Part shown: piece by piece, positions 20,761-32,286 of the stretch | Position numbering within the stretch: position 1 is the first letter of the stretch | How the letters are laid out: the number at the start of each line of letters is the position of its first letter | Assembly: GCA_977006965.1 (NCBI GenBank) | Contig: OZ345384.1 | Location: 186,001 to 250,000 of the forward strand | Reading direction: 5' to 3' | DNA from: Phymatolithon calcareum | Lineage: Eukaryota > Rhodophyta > Florideophyceae > Hapalidiales | Length of the DNA stretch: 64,000 nucleotides | Position numbers and translations under genes: made by a program | Notes under the pieces: generated by a model | The model's input: only the letters and a program-made list of their open reading frames with translations | Told to the model about the DNA's origin: nothing | Databases searched by the model: none

Positions 20761-22169
20761 CGACCTTGTTGCATTGTTTTAAAAAATCGCTGTGGCCAAG
20801 CTTACAAACAGTATCTATAACTGGCCGAAACTCATCCAGGGTTGACCGCTCGCCGCATTTTTTGAGTCTCTGTAGAAATCTTGTTTTGACTACGCGAGCG
20901 TTGCTTAGGAAATAGAAAGCCTTCAAGGCGTTCTTGTCTCTTTTTGAGAGACGCGACTCCGTTGACAGGATATCTCGGATGCTTTTCGTTCACAAAGAAT
21001 TTCGCCCGCTTGTTCTTCAACCGCGGTAGTCCACCGCTGAACCTCCGATGAAGCTCCAGTTCAATGCAGTTTCTGGAGTGTGGACTCGCGCGCACGAGAG
21101 GCGGCTAAAAGAGTGGACGACGAATGCTCGGCGCATAGCTGAAATGTGTCGGGCGCTAGGAAGGATAAAACGTACTCCCAGCCCGTCGGCGGTGTCTCAC
21201 CGTGCGAGAGTGAATCGCCGTAGTAGAGCGCTTTGAGATTAGGATTCGATCGCTGCCGCCGCGGACGGGTAGTCATTGCGGCAACGGGTAGATAAGCGAG
21301 CTAGAGGGAAGCATAAGATGGCACTGGGAATTAGAGCGGTACGGTACGCCGCTGAACTCGCCCGCACCAAAGCGGAACTGGACAAATTTGAGAAAGAGGC
21401 CGCGGAGCTGCGTACCGTTGTAAAGAAACTCACGAGTGAAGAGGCCAGGTTCCGAACGGTCTCTGGCGTCGGGCGGCGATCATCGCGACGGTTTTTCATG
21501 CGCTGAACGAGAAGAGTTGCGTGAAAATGAGCACACTATCAACTCAGGAACGAGATGTGAAATTGCTAACCATCACCCCGACGTTTTATGGTCCACATCA
21601 ACGCAATCAGGTGAAGATGGAAATTACAGAAAGTCGGGAACAAGACATCAAGATGTTGTCCTCACTTGATCCCATCTCTAATCTGAGAGAGGATATTGAA
21701 CAAGTGGGGACACATACAAAGTCGTTGCGTATACGTTTCAAGGGTAGAGAAGCGTTTAATCTTGGTACGATGTGCGCACAGTTCGGTGTCAAGTAATCCA
21801 ACTCATAAAGGTTCATTGCTGCCGCTAAAATGACCACGTCAAAGCTTTGATTTTCCAGCCGTTCTCGCCGCGCCGCGGCAAAAGTGCGACATTCCGGCTC
21901 CATTTTCGGCTCAAGAAGGTAAATCTTCACAATTCCCATTGATGAAGGACAGCATATTAGATTCCAAATCTTCACCTGTGCGCTGCCTATGGTCAAAACG
22001 TGCCGGCGTGACGATTCCCGGTGATATTAGTAACCATCCTCAGGGACGATGGAAGTTTGGGCCTACACGCCAGGTCATTTCCTCATTTTCCAAAACACTT
22101 CCATGTCACGTTCGGTGCAAAAGTCGAGCGTCTGGCTAACATTGTCACGGCAGGCACCGTGTAGACACG
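20761..22169. other. Unassigned interval, no supported gene
   Basis: Frames of 70-130 codons exist on both strands. A minus frame 20717-20926 has a basic RLKKCGERSTLDEF stretch, and a plus frame 21276-21506 is rich in K, E and A with a coiled-coil look (KAELDKFEKEAAEL). I recognise no domain, and the paired long frames on both strands argue against any one being real. Confidence 0.4.
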
Positions 22170-22527
22170 GTGTGGCACATATTTCCATCCCTAATGGAAG
22201 TTCGAAGACACCTTGTTTTGTTCACAATCTCAGAGTCTATCAAAAAGAGAAAAATTAGTTACGATCTTCCCGGGTCCCCTCCGGTCATCATCAGACTGTC
22301 GACAGTAAGGCACTGCCAATTGACGGTAAAGTGGGCATTCGGCTGGTTCCCCGTTGAGTACCACACTTCGCGAAGATGAATTTAGTGACATCTCACCAAC
22401 CGCCATGAACAATCTTGAAGAGTGTCTTAGAAGATACCAATTAATCGAAGAGGAGACTGGGGTGCCAGAAGTAGCACTTGATCAATTATTGTTCTTCACA
22501 ATCACATTCGCAATGTGTTCCAATTGA
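22170..22527 (+). pseudogene. LINE E C-terminal remnant
   Basis: The plus strand reads ISYDLPGSPPVIIRL, RHCQLTVKWAFGWFP, one frameshift, then an acidic tail (NNLEECLRRYQLIEEE, ALDQLLFFTITF) that is clearly homologous to the LINE C tail (EEFLGRYQLTEEE, ALDKLLFFTIVF). It ends in a TGA at 22525-22527. Only the last ~110 codons remain. Confidence 0.75.
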
Positions 22528-22984
22528 AGGCAAGTCGGCACCTTTCTAGATTTTCTACTTTATCGTCGACGTTTTTGGCTCTTGGTCTTGCTTTTCTTAG
22601 ATACTTGCTTTTCTTTGATTCATGCTTTTCTTTGATTCTTGATTATTTGTGGGGAAAGACCAATCTTGCTTCTTGCGTACATTGTTCCGCCTTGATCCGT
22701 CACCTCTGTTCTGATCTTCTCTGTCGAAGCTTATCTTGCAAATTTAAGCATGTTCCTGAATTTTGGTCCCTCCCCTGAGTATTATTGGCACAATCATATT
22801 CTACGACGACAAGGAGTAGAACAAGAAGTACAGAAAAAGCGCAATTTGTTAATGTTGAGTAAAGATCTGATTTCTGAACTAATAGACAAATTGTCCCTTG
22901 AATTCGGCGACTGTCAGCGTGACTTGGCCAGCATTTTGACGGGGATACGTTAAAGTAGACATTTCAATCTACACGTGCTAAATT
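22528..22984. other. No gene seen
   Basis: AT-rich with pyrimidine runs; I see no conserved frame or repeat. Confidence 0.4.
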
Positions 22985-24165
22985 GTCTGCCTTCAGTGAT
23001 CCTTAGTTGTGTAAGTAAGTATCGAAAATTACGGTACTGTAATGACTGTAATTTTATTCGTAAGGGCTTGCTGTAAGTGCAAGCTGTAATGGCTAATTGA
23101 AGAGAGCTATTCTTAGAGGAAAGTAGGGAGTATGATAGTGGCGTTGGACGCCACAAATTGGTTTTCAAAAAAGATATACTTAGTGTCCTACTGGAGTGTA
23201 TCCAATGATGTCAAACATAATTTCTGTAGCCGGGATAATAACGAGAAACTCTCCATCGTCTGTCCCGGATATAAGATTTCGAATAGACACTCTCAAACCG
23301 CTTTCGTCTCTCTTAGCGTTAGTTCCTTTTTTTCTCGCGTATGTCCATTTCAAGCCAAGTCAATAAAAGATTAGCATCGAAGTGCGAAAATAGCAATGCT
23401 TACAACCAATTCCTGAGCCCACGTGCAAAACTCTCCGATTCAACTTGAACATTCCACATCCATTACAAAGTGTACCTCAGTTAGGACCCAGCAGCTCCTC
23501 AAACTTGAGGTCACAGTCAATTCTGAAGTGGTCATCCCCAAGACACCTGTAACACTTGCGCCCGAAGCAATCGTCAGGTCTGCGATGCTTCTTCAGGGTA
23601 AAACCAGACAAATGGAACAAGAGAAATGAAGATCTGTTGCAAATCATTTGAAATCTTCAACTCGCTGGAAACGTGTGCCTTGAAAAGAGATAATATAGTT
23701 TTTCCGAGTTGAGTTGAGCTAGGGCCGGCCCGTCGGCCCCATCCACATCCTTCACTACGGGCGTCTTCGCCGCCATCCCTTGCACGTTTCGCGCGAAACT
23801 CCGACTCGACAGTCTCGCTCGCACCGCTACTGGTGTATGCGGCCTTTTGCGACCATGCGGTCGGCCCTGGCCAAGCCCCGAAGGTCATCAAAGCAATGCC
23901 CCTCCCAGGACAGAGGCGTGGAACGCAACAGGAGTGTTCATCGCCGAAGGCGCTGAGAGCGCCGGTGTAAATCTCACCGCGTAAGGCCGCGAAGTGTGGC
24001 GTACAGCGCCACTATCATCCTCCCAATTTTCTATAAAACTAGCTTCCTTCAAATTGTCGTTACATTTACAGCAAGCCCTTACAGAGAGCATTACAGTCAT
24101 TACAGTACCCTAGGTTTCGATGCGTACTTAGAGCGTGAAGGATCACCAAGGGCAAACCCTAGAGC
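22985..24165. mobile_element. Non-autonomous element with ~85-bp terminal inverted repeats
   Basis: GTGATCCTT...TAAGTA..CATCG, GGTACTGTAATGACTGTAAT and GTAAGGGCTTGCTGTAA occur in the same order at 22996-23075 and, inverted, at 24065-24150. The arms run about 85 bp with substitutions. The ends are not exact, and I could not fix a target duplication. The interior has no recognisable transposase. The superfamily is unknown. Confidence 0.65.
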
Positions 24166-26734
24166 GGCTGCCTACAGCTGCTTTACACCTTAATCCTTAC
24201 AGCTTACAAGTACTTACACTGAAAGCATGACAGTGGCGGCGCCTGTGGCGAGCATGGGAAGCTGCTTCCAGATTCTTCCATTGATCCATTTTCAATTCTA
24301 CAAAGTCATCCTTTGATCCAATTCATTTTATATAAAGGTCGCCGCTTTGCGGCTCCCTCGGCGTTTTGCGACGAAATATCCCGACTAAAGCCAGTGTGCC
24401 AACTTGTGCGTTTCAAACACCACACGTAACCACTTCCGAGCATGTCTATCGGCACGGCGGCGGCCCCCGAGCGGACATCTAAGGGGACAAATTCCCCGTT
24501 GCAGAATACGGGAGCGCCAACATGGTTGCGCAAAGGCTAAATAGTTCTGGTAGGGTTTTCCTTAAGTGGATGGTCTCGATGGCAGCGAGCACGACCTTAA
24601 GTCTACTACCGGACTCCACGCCACCGCCAAGAAGGGCATTACACTACATATAACGCATGAAAACCACCAGATCCTGGCGTTCGGCCCAGGAAGTTGGGCT
24701 TCCAACAAGATTGCATGCGCAACATTGCATACCCACTGCGCAAAGAAGGGCACCCAAAGACATTGTGCAAGAGTACCCAGACGCCAGGCCGTCCATTGCC
24801 CGCGGTAAGGCGACTTCGCCATCTCCAGTCCCCAGGAGCGCAGCACGGCCCGTATGTCAACCAGAAGCCCGTGGGGCACTTCGAAACGGTGCTCTTCTTC
24901 GGGTACGGGGTCGTAGTCCACTTTGCGAAGGCTGCGTTCAGTGGGGAGTCCTCTTCCGTCATCCATTCCAAGAAGAGGCCTTGCAGGCAGTGACGCCAGC
25001 GGCATATGTCCGTTCTTGCATAGCCGGGTTCGACACCTCATCGAGACTGGAGGACGGAAGGCCGTCGAGGAAGCGGGCATCCAATTGCCCCAGCCAGAGG
25101 CAGTCTCGTCTTCTGAACAGTGGTCGAAGAGCTCTGCCCAGCGCACCTCGCCGACTGTCGACAAACAGGCGACGTCGGACTCAACTTCCATGGAGTCAAG
25201 ATGTCCCTTGGCAAGCTTGTTCGCCCTATCGGCCAGGGCCCTGCGCCGACTCCAGTCGTGCGGGTAGCGCCAATCGATTGCGAAGCCCAGCCGCGCCCAT
25301 TCCGGTGAGGACTGAACGTCCCATGGCACGGAGACGCTCAGCCGCGAGGTGATCCGACACTCCACGACGCAGCATGCCTCTTGTTGAGAAACAGGTGGAC
25401 GTCTTCTTGAAGCGGCTACTGGTCAGAGCTTGACCTTGATGGAGTGTGTTGAGCGGCAGTAATGTTCCGGGTATGTCTAGACGGCGCCGCTATTTGTGCC
25501 CAAACGATGGCGGCAGCAACCCTAACTCGTGCGCCACGGTAGGACGCGGCCACGAAGGAGCAAAAGCGCACCGCGCGGACACATGGTCCTCGAAGGACAA
25601 GGAGTGAGGGTTCGAGTAATACGTGTACTGCGAGGACCGCAAGGACGGACAGGATTGATATTTTGAACAGGTTTGCAAACGAGGTTCGAAGGCCGGGAAA
25701 CTGTCCGAAAGAGGACGCATCCCGTCCCGAGCGCAAGTGGTGCCGTCGTTCGCCACTCTACTGAGATACCCGCGGGGACGAGGAGGGGGGCGGTGGTGGG
25801 GGGAGGGTCAATCCGCACGAAGTATTCCCTTGTTCAGCAATTCTGGCCTATAAAGAGGCCTTTGCAGGCCATACGAACTTCGTGTCGTATTTCAAAGTGT
25901 TAAGGACACTATCCCTATGGCCTCAATAGCCTCGTCGGGTGCCCCGGCCTTAAGCAGGGGAGGATATAGTAGTATGGATGGGTGAGCAAGAGTCCTCGTT
26001 TTTTTGCGGCCATTACAGCCCTGAACGGCTTACACCAAGTGCCCTCGGCCACGCTGGCGTCTTCTCTTCGGGTTAGTTGTAGTATGATAAGACCGATTTG
26101 GTAGTATATGGCAGGATTTTTCCGCCGGCCTTCAGTAAACGGGGCAACCGTGTTTGGTCCTGATCGACAATATTCTGTTCCAACCTTCGCTGTCCTTTCG
26201 CCTCAGGGATGGCCTTGTATACGACCTCGACTCTCCACCGTCGGTAAAGTCCGGTGCTCGGATCCTCGCCCCTGTGCTTGCGTACGGACGTTGGTGTCGT
26301 CTTGCGATTGCACAGGTGTGTATGACTTGGCCAAGTCTCTTCACTGAAGGACCTTCTTGAGAATTAGATTTTTTCGTCCCCAGTACCAGTCCGGAAAGTC
26401 CTCAAATCCAGTCTCAAATATTTTCACTAGTAACGAGGCCGCGGCATAGGTTTAACGTGGCTGATGTGCTCATCTATGGGACATTGTTTCTCATAATGGT
26501 ATTTAGTTTTCGGCAGTGGAATTGCTCTTCAACGAAACTTTTCGTGATGCAAAAGTGTGCAAAAATATCTAAAGCGAAAGTCTGAAAATCAACATTCAGC
26601 CTCTGAAAACCTATGCAGCGTCATGGACCGCTTTGTCATAGTTTCGGTTCGTAGTGGTTCAGTGAGCTTCCATTGGCAACAAACTTGTACTTTTCAAAAC
26701 TGCGTGTTTTCTGGCGTCTACAAAAACAAGTCGT
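24166..26734. other. GC-rich interval, no supported gene
   Basis: Base composition rises sharply from about 23700. The longest frames (24562-25365 minus and 24657-25352 plus) overlap on opposite strands, which is expected in GC-rich DNA where stop codons are rare. The minus frame has no ATG at its start. I recognise no domain in either. Nothing here recurs elsewhere in the window, so it may be captured or foreign DNA, or the interior of an unidentified element. Confidence 0.4.
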
Positions 26735-26831
26735 ATGTGTACCGTAAGCCGGAATAACAAATGTGTAAAACGTACTCGGGCCTGGTACGAGTACGTTTTA
26801 CACATTTTTTATCCCGGCTTACGGTACACAT
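26735..26831. repeat. Long perfect hairpin
   Basis: Arms of about 44 bp, starting ATGTGTACCGTAAGCCGG and closing with CCGGCTTACGGTACACAT, flank an ~8-base loop. Only a few stem positions mismatch. It could be a small foldback element or a strong RNA structure. Confidence 0.85.
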
Positions 26832-26929
26832 CTCCTTAGTATACACGAGCTTGTACGAAAGCGGCGGCAGAAGGACAAGGGTTACAGACTTGTTCAAAGA
26901 TGCATGGATCCTTGAGGAAGTAGCGCAGT

Positions 26930-29383
26930 GAGCCTCATTTCCTCAGTCGGAGATTCGGTGGCGGCTATTTGAAGTTCGAGGAGGGGCCGTTCGCGCTGTT
27001 ATGTCAATCATGCATACCCTGGCTACTACACTCCGGCGGAGGGATTAAGGATGACTTGCATGGGAGCACTGCTCTATAGGGTCCTGCCATTGATTTTGAC
27101 AAGCTGCTGCACGCGGATGTTTTGAAGGATGCGTATCCTGTTAACGATCGCGCTGTGCATGAAATATTGGTGCGACATGTGGTTTATGAGCGGTGGTGGG
27201 ATCCGTTCGAGCAGATTAGTTTCACGCGGTCGATGGAGTATCTTGGGAGTAGCGTTTCTTGGCTTTTATACGCGTATGCTCGTTGTTATTTCAGTATTCT
27301 CACTCCCGGTGCCCTATGTTTTCAATTCTACTATGCGTCATATTGTAGAGTCGTCCGTGCGGTTTGTTTCGGGCTTCTGTTTTTGGGCTATTTCCTTTCT
27401 CAAGTACTGGACGCAACGGAGCGCTATCCTTAACGTGTAGAGTGGCAGTACTGATTTTTACCAAGAGTCGAACAGCGAGATTGGCCCGCAGTATGTTTGC
27501 GCTCCGAGAGCTCGATTCTATTGACAGTGCGGATTTGTAGCGCTTAATTTCCTTTTCGAAGCGCACGACGGGTGGAAGATTGATTCTGCATCGGAGGAAG
27601 ATTGTGCGAATACGGCTACTTTTCATGTCAGGGGACGGGCTGGTGACGACACGGACTTTCAGGTGGATGATGATACCGGTGTTGTGCTTTCTCATCTACC
27701 GTCCTTTTCGTATGGTGACAAGAAAGAGGAGCGTCGTCGAATCACCCTGTCTGTTTTCATCATTTTCATGAAGATGCTATAATACCATGGGTGAAGTAAA
27801 ATTCGGCGTACGCAGCTGCGATTCAGTCTGCAAAGATATGCCGGGCGTGGCAGACAATCATAAATGCTTCCGTTGGCGAATGTAAGTACCGGGGTATCAA
27901 CGGTGAGATCCCTCCCCCCCTCATGTTGACTTGCAACCGCCAAGAAATACGCAGCGATTGCGCTGCAGGCGCCGGCGTGCAAAGTGCCGACAGCAAAGGC
28001 GGGTGGTCATCGACGGCCGCCACTTCGAGGCCGTTACGAGGTGAGGGGCGAGAACGCACTCGTGATCAGGGCACACGCTCGGCGGAGTGGGAGCGACGCG
28101 TGCAAAAAGGCTATAAAAGGGCACAGGCAGGCAGCGCCTCTAATCGACCGGCCAGGGCTTGCTTTTCTCTCCCACCCACCCACCCTTGCATATGAAAAGC
28201 ACACTGAGAGCCGGATTTGTCACAGGGCCTACCTTTCCAGAATAGGGCATCTGATCCGTGAAGAAGAAGAACAAGGGCAGAGATTACCGAACTTGGGGAC
28301 TACTTGTAGCGACACTAGGGGCGGCTTGACGCGACTAGCGGCGGCGAAGGTTTTTCGCTTAGAAAGAGCATCACAACGAAGGAGCCTTGACGGAGGCAAG
28401 GGTTCAGCTGATGAGCATTGTACCCTTAGGACAGTATCTGAATAGAAGCAGATTTGTTGACATTCGGATAATCCTACCCATCATAAAGATATGTTTTCAT
28501 GTTCACCGTGGCGATGATCTCCCTTTTTTTCTCATTATCCACTTCACGGCTGACATGATTGCATACTTTGGAGGAGCCAGTTGGACTTTCGCTTTTCCGT
28601 GTGTTGTGCTAGGAATATTAACTTTCATTTGCGATAATGAGTATGAATTGGTCTCTGAAAGCTGTACATGTGCGAGAGCCATCGCACCACACAGTCGTAT
28701 CAGAACAGTCTGATCGTGAGACGGTTTGTGTTTCAGTTTGTTTCCAGTACGCTAATGTCTTCTTCAAGCTTCATTCTCTTTTTGCAGCGGCACTTGGAAT
28801 TCTAGCACATTTCTGACTAATCATTCCTCTATTCTTCCCGTCATCTTCACAACACAGCTCTCTTCTCTATATTGCGTTTGGCAATCTATATACACCAAAA
28901 GATCCATGTTATCTCTACAATACTGACGGTTTGCAGAATTTCATGTTAAAGCAGCAAACTCGGCTTGCATCTCTCGTCCTCGCTAATGCAACCTTGAAGC
29001 ACTTGCTAAAGCTTGGCATCCCAAGTCTCATTATTCTTTTTCGGCGTGTCAAGCTATGGTGGGACGCACGCTGCGCCCGCAAGCTGGCGTCGTGGCGATT
29101 GCGTAAACGTCTGTTGCCCCGTGGTATGGACAACGACGAGGAAGGGTTCAGTGATATCGCGGAGTCCAAGCTGGACTCTTACGAAAACACCGTGGAAGAC
29201 TATGATGAACTTTTAATCCAATAAGGTTGTTGAGCGCTCTTCGGCCTGTTTTATCGCCCGGTGGCCATAGTTTCGTTTTCCATAATATGATGGAAATGTG
29301 TTTGGTTGCGTTCGAAATCTTCTTCATCCCAAAGCTGCGGACATTGGGACGCGCTTCGATGTACTGAGACGCATTTTCGAATG
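26930..29383 (+). pseudogene. Anoctamin-like pseudogene, longest copy
   Basis: The segment 26930-27440 repeats the order seen at 10830-11290 (the YPVND-like AYPVNDR, VVYERWWDPF, MEYLGS, AFLGFYTRMLVV) and adds LKYWTQRSAIL. 27440-27790 continues through QYVCAPRARF, an acidic part, and FSYGDKKEERRRITL. A GTAAGT follows at 27882. After a GC-rich stretch, 28440-28680 holds ADMIAYFGG and a hydrophobic run. After a TTTGCAG at 28933, 28938-29223 reads LKHLLKLGIPSLI and NTVEDYDELLIQ, the anoctamin region before the last helices (anoctamins: E.GIP and EY.E..IQFGY), with stops where F and V are expected. HNMMEM and LRTLGRAS follow to 29383. Family members make ion channels or scramblases; this copy is dead. 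Confidence 0.65.
27800..28437. other. GC-rich stretch inside the anoctamin pseudogene
   Basis: This stretch begins just before a GTAAGT (27882) and has no anoctamin motifs. It may be an intron, or a separate insertion into the pseudogene. I saw no terminal repeats. Confidence 0.35.
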
Positions 29384-30259
29384 GCTTCCTTTTGCTTCTG
29401 AATTTCACTTCGATCATTACCAGCATTCATCCTGTTTCTCTCTCAAGTCTTCTTAGTTGTCCAGTCATCTTTTATATAGATTTGCGACAGTCAGTACCGG
29501 GCGTGCGATTAAAGAGAAATACACTCCCATATTCAATGAAAATCTATGTCAACGTTCCGCTTACCAGTACGTTGGAACGATGTCAGTTCAATAGAGCATC
29601 ATGCACAGAAATTCAAATGGGCAACAACATTGAAAGGTCCTTTTCTGAGGGAAATGTTTCCCAATGTATTTTATGTTTCTATTTCTCTAATTTTTTGAAC
29701 TATATGGCATCGGAAAGGCGACAGTATATACAAGTAGTAACCCTTCTCTCGAGTTTTTCGGAGTGAATTTAACCATCCTTCGGGTATAGCTTTCATTTTA
29801 ATTCCCTATAAGACGAACATTTAGCCCTTTTCTTATTCCCCTACTAGTAGGCCCACTTCTACTCATCAAATTCACCCTACTCTAATACCTCCAGTCTCAT
29901 CAACTATTTTCTTTGTGATTCCTTTAAACATATGGGAAGAACACGTTGTGTTGGAGCGGTAAGGTACGAGGCGATCAGGGTCTCCGATTTACAAACGCGG
30001 CCCTCAGCCTCTCATGCCTGATTAGTCATGGTACCACGCTATGCATGTCCGCGCGCGACCATGTTTCTGGGAGTGACCGGCATGCCTTCGAAACTCGTTC
30101 AAGAAAAATGGCGACACAGCTCGAAGTCTCTGGTGAAGAACTGTAGACCAGTGGACAGGGTAACATTAATTTTGTGAACAATTTTGTTCATTCTTTTAAG
30201 TGAACGAATCACAGATCTTTGAGAGAAATACTATCTCTTTCCATTATCTCTGGAGTAAA
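29384..30259 (+). repeat. Foldback family outer arm, non-coding
   Basis: Starts abruptly at TGGCTTCCTTTTGCTTCTGA, inside the family's arm, where the anoctamin remnant stops. It then follows 6470-7343 and 43510-44376. It contains the TATATAGA-like and AGTATATACA sequences and no conserved frame. Confidence 0.65.
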
Positions 30260-30778
30260 TTAATCGATGTCAATATCTGCCGACATCAAGCGGGAGGGAT
30301 GCGCGCACGCGGAGCGCAATACTGACAACCTCTCTCTCAAGCCAGATCCGTTGACATACGTCTCAAAGCGGCCGATATTGAGTTCGCGAATTAGTTCGAA
30401 AGTATCTTTACAATTTTCCCTGCAGCCGTACGGCAGCGCGACGACGATCTCACGCAGGCAAGCTTTCTCTTCCGACGTGATTGGCTTGGGAGCCTCATTA
30501 AGAAGCAGATAGACTCCCTGCTCCATCTCCTGGAAGCACTGCGGCTGTGCCGTGCCGAGCACAAAGTTGAACTTCTTCTTCTTCTTGATGCACCTCGATT
30601 TGAGCTGGGAGCGCATCTCTCGAACCACACAGCTAATGGTCTTCTTGGTTACGTCAAAATTGGGCGCGTTCATCTTCCAGTCAAGAAGCACCTTGCGCTC
30701 CTCGCGTTTCGGGAAACGTTCTTGCGCTGCCACAATGGTGAGCAAGGCCAAGAATACGAATATGTTCTTTGCGTTCAA
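30260..30778 (-). CDS. Secreted cysteine-containing protein, copy S2 (longest open copy)
   Basis: 172 codons are open from the TTG that aligns with the ATG of S4. The order is a hydrophobic signal-like segment NIFVFLALLTIVA, RFPKREERKVLLDW, cysteines in SCVVRE, RCIKKK, PQCFQEME, KACLREIV and YGCRENCKD, then IRELNIGRFETY and a C-terminal SADIDID. Compared with S1 and S3 it lacks the stop after EME and has a short insertion (ACAHPSRL) near the end. The next in-frame ATG lies about 35 codons in and would lose the signal segment, so either TTG is used, translation starts elsewhere, or the copy is silent. A TATA sequence is at 30863-30870. The family is unknown to me. Confidence 0.45.
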   Translation of the reverse strand: MNAKNIFVFLALLTIVAAQERFPKREERKVLLDWKMNAPNFDVTKKTISCVVREMRSQLKSRCIKKKKKFNFVLGTAQPQCFQEMEQGVYLLLNEAPKPITSEEKACLREIVVALPYGCRENCKDTFELIRELNIGRFETYVNGSGLRERLSVLRSACAHPSRLMSADIDID

Positions 30779-30862
30779 TGTGTGCTGAGAATTGGTTGTG
30801 CGATGGGGATTTTGTCTGTTGGATGAAGCTGGTTGTACACTGGGAGTGCCAGGCTTCGTTCG

Positions 30863-30870
30863 GTTATATA
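30863..30870 (-). promoter_or_regulatory. TATA box of secreted-protein copy S2
   Basis: TATATAAC on the minus strand, about 85 bases upstream of the start-equivalent codon, in the same position as in S1 and S3. Confidence 0.5.
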
Positions 30871-30894
30871 GCGGTGCACGACGTCGAAGCAGGT

Positions 30895-31220
30895 TTGTTA
30901 TCGCGATTGCGCATAGGAACTCTACTGTGGACGCCGTGAGTCATGCACACAAGGAGACAGCTACTTTTGTGCTGGCTCTTGCAAGGAATATTGGACATTC
31001 AGTCACTGTAAACACTTCTGGTTCGATTAAATGCCATGCAAGGTCGCCAAGCATTTCAGCCTTGAATGCCTTCAGCGCCCGTACCGCACCAACTTCGCAG
31101 ATTATAGCATGTGAGTAGATCGTATCTCTGTTTCTTGCGATCATGGAGCCATTGGCTGGGTATGCAAACCAATTTTTTCTGTAAGCCTCTTGTGAAATTA
31201 TTTGTTTCAACAATCTCAAT
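30895..31220. other. Open on both strands, function unknown
   Basis: At 30895 the homology to the S1 and S3 flanks ends. A minus frame (30941-31219) reads SHAIICEVGAVRALKAF and a plus frame (30792-31118) is also open. I recognise neither, and neither recurs in the window. 31221-31593 shows nothing further. Confidence 0.3.
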
Positions 31221-31593
31221 AGATTTCACAACATGCCGTCAAACGTCAAGCGCGTTTATGCAGCTACAGCTGTCAGTGAACCATCTGAGTAAAAGTCTTT
31301 GTATCGACGCGCGGGGACGTTAGCTTAAGGAATATTCTTGAGACTGGTGGAGGATAAGTAGTATCTGCGCAAGGTAGAAAGAATTTTAAGATGAGGAAAA
31401 TACAGAATGGAAGTTTGCTCTAAAGGTTCTACGTTTTGGTACTCTGCCGAGATTTCATAACGTCGCATTACTGAAGTGATCATCTCAGAGCTCTAAAGAG
31501 ACATTTGCGACGAGACTAATCTTTTCCTTATCTCATCTTCTACTTGTTTCTCATAGAATTGCCTTCAAGTGGTCATTTCGATTGTTCCCTTAA

Positions 31594-32286
31594 ATGAGTA
31601 CCTCCACTCTCATTGAACTCAAGGGCCAATGTCGGAAAGATGCCATCGAAGACGTGATAAGAAGCCTCTTCAAGCTCAATCTCTCTGCCACAGTACCGCC
31701 AGACCTACTTCAACGTATGTCTAGAGCGACTGGGTGCCATCCGGAACACATCAAAGTGATTCGTGGAGAAGTGGGGAGAAGCAATCTTCGTCTTCAAGGG
31801 ACGAATATAGACAGGGGAACCCGCAGAGAGCTGGAAGCATAGACTATACAGGAGGTGCGAAAAATTGCACAAACGTGTAAAGCAATCAGAGATTACAGGC
31901 CTGCGAAGATTGTTATCTCTTTCCTCTCGAGGACTGATGCAGAAGAGTATGGAGTCTTAATCGATCAAATCATGAAGAACGTGGCGGCTGAGAGGCTCTT
32001 CGTAAGGGTTTATCACTGCAAAATGGAAAGCGCCGCTCGACAGAAGAATGAAGAAGCTTTGAGATATCATACAGAAGGAATTGTTATATGGTATTTGACA
32101 GGGGTTGGCCCTCCTGACGTGGGCTCTGCGGTTTTCGTTGTAAAGGCGAGACATCTTATTGAGTTTTTGCAAGCAGCTGGTCGCGCTGGAAGAGACGGCA
32201 CGTCTTCAAACGTGAGAGTATTGTATCACTTGAATAACATCAGTCGAGGAAATTGTGGTCGTAAAGCGAGCTGGACATGTTTCTAA
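31594..32286 (+). pseudogene. RecQ-like helicase, C-terminal half, one stop
   Basis: The frame begins before motif III (ATVPPDLLQRMSRATG), passes GEVGRSNLRL (RecQ: R.ST.RPNI.Y), a TAG stop at 31840-31842, then KIVISFLSRTDAEEY (motif IV region), VYHCKM (RecQ: YHAGM), WYLTGVGPPDV (RecQ: T.AFGMGIDKPDV), and LQAAGRAGRDG (motif VI, Q..GRAGRDG). Superfamily 2 RecQ enzymes are 3'-5' DNA helicases. Motif V is degenerate and the ATPase half is missing, so this is a remnant. The overlap with 58929-59345 in the motif III part shows it is the same family as the other helicase pieces. Confidence 0.8.

Noticed and set aside
24562-25365. 267-codon minus-strand gene in the GC-rich island
   Set aside because: No ATG at its start, an equally long frame overlaps on the other strand, no recognisable domain, and the GC content alone explains the lack of stops.
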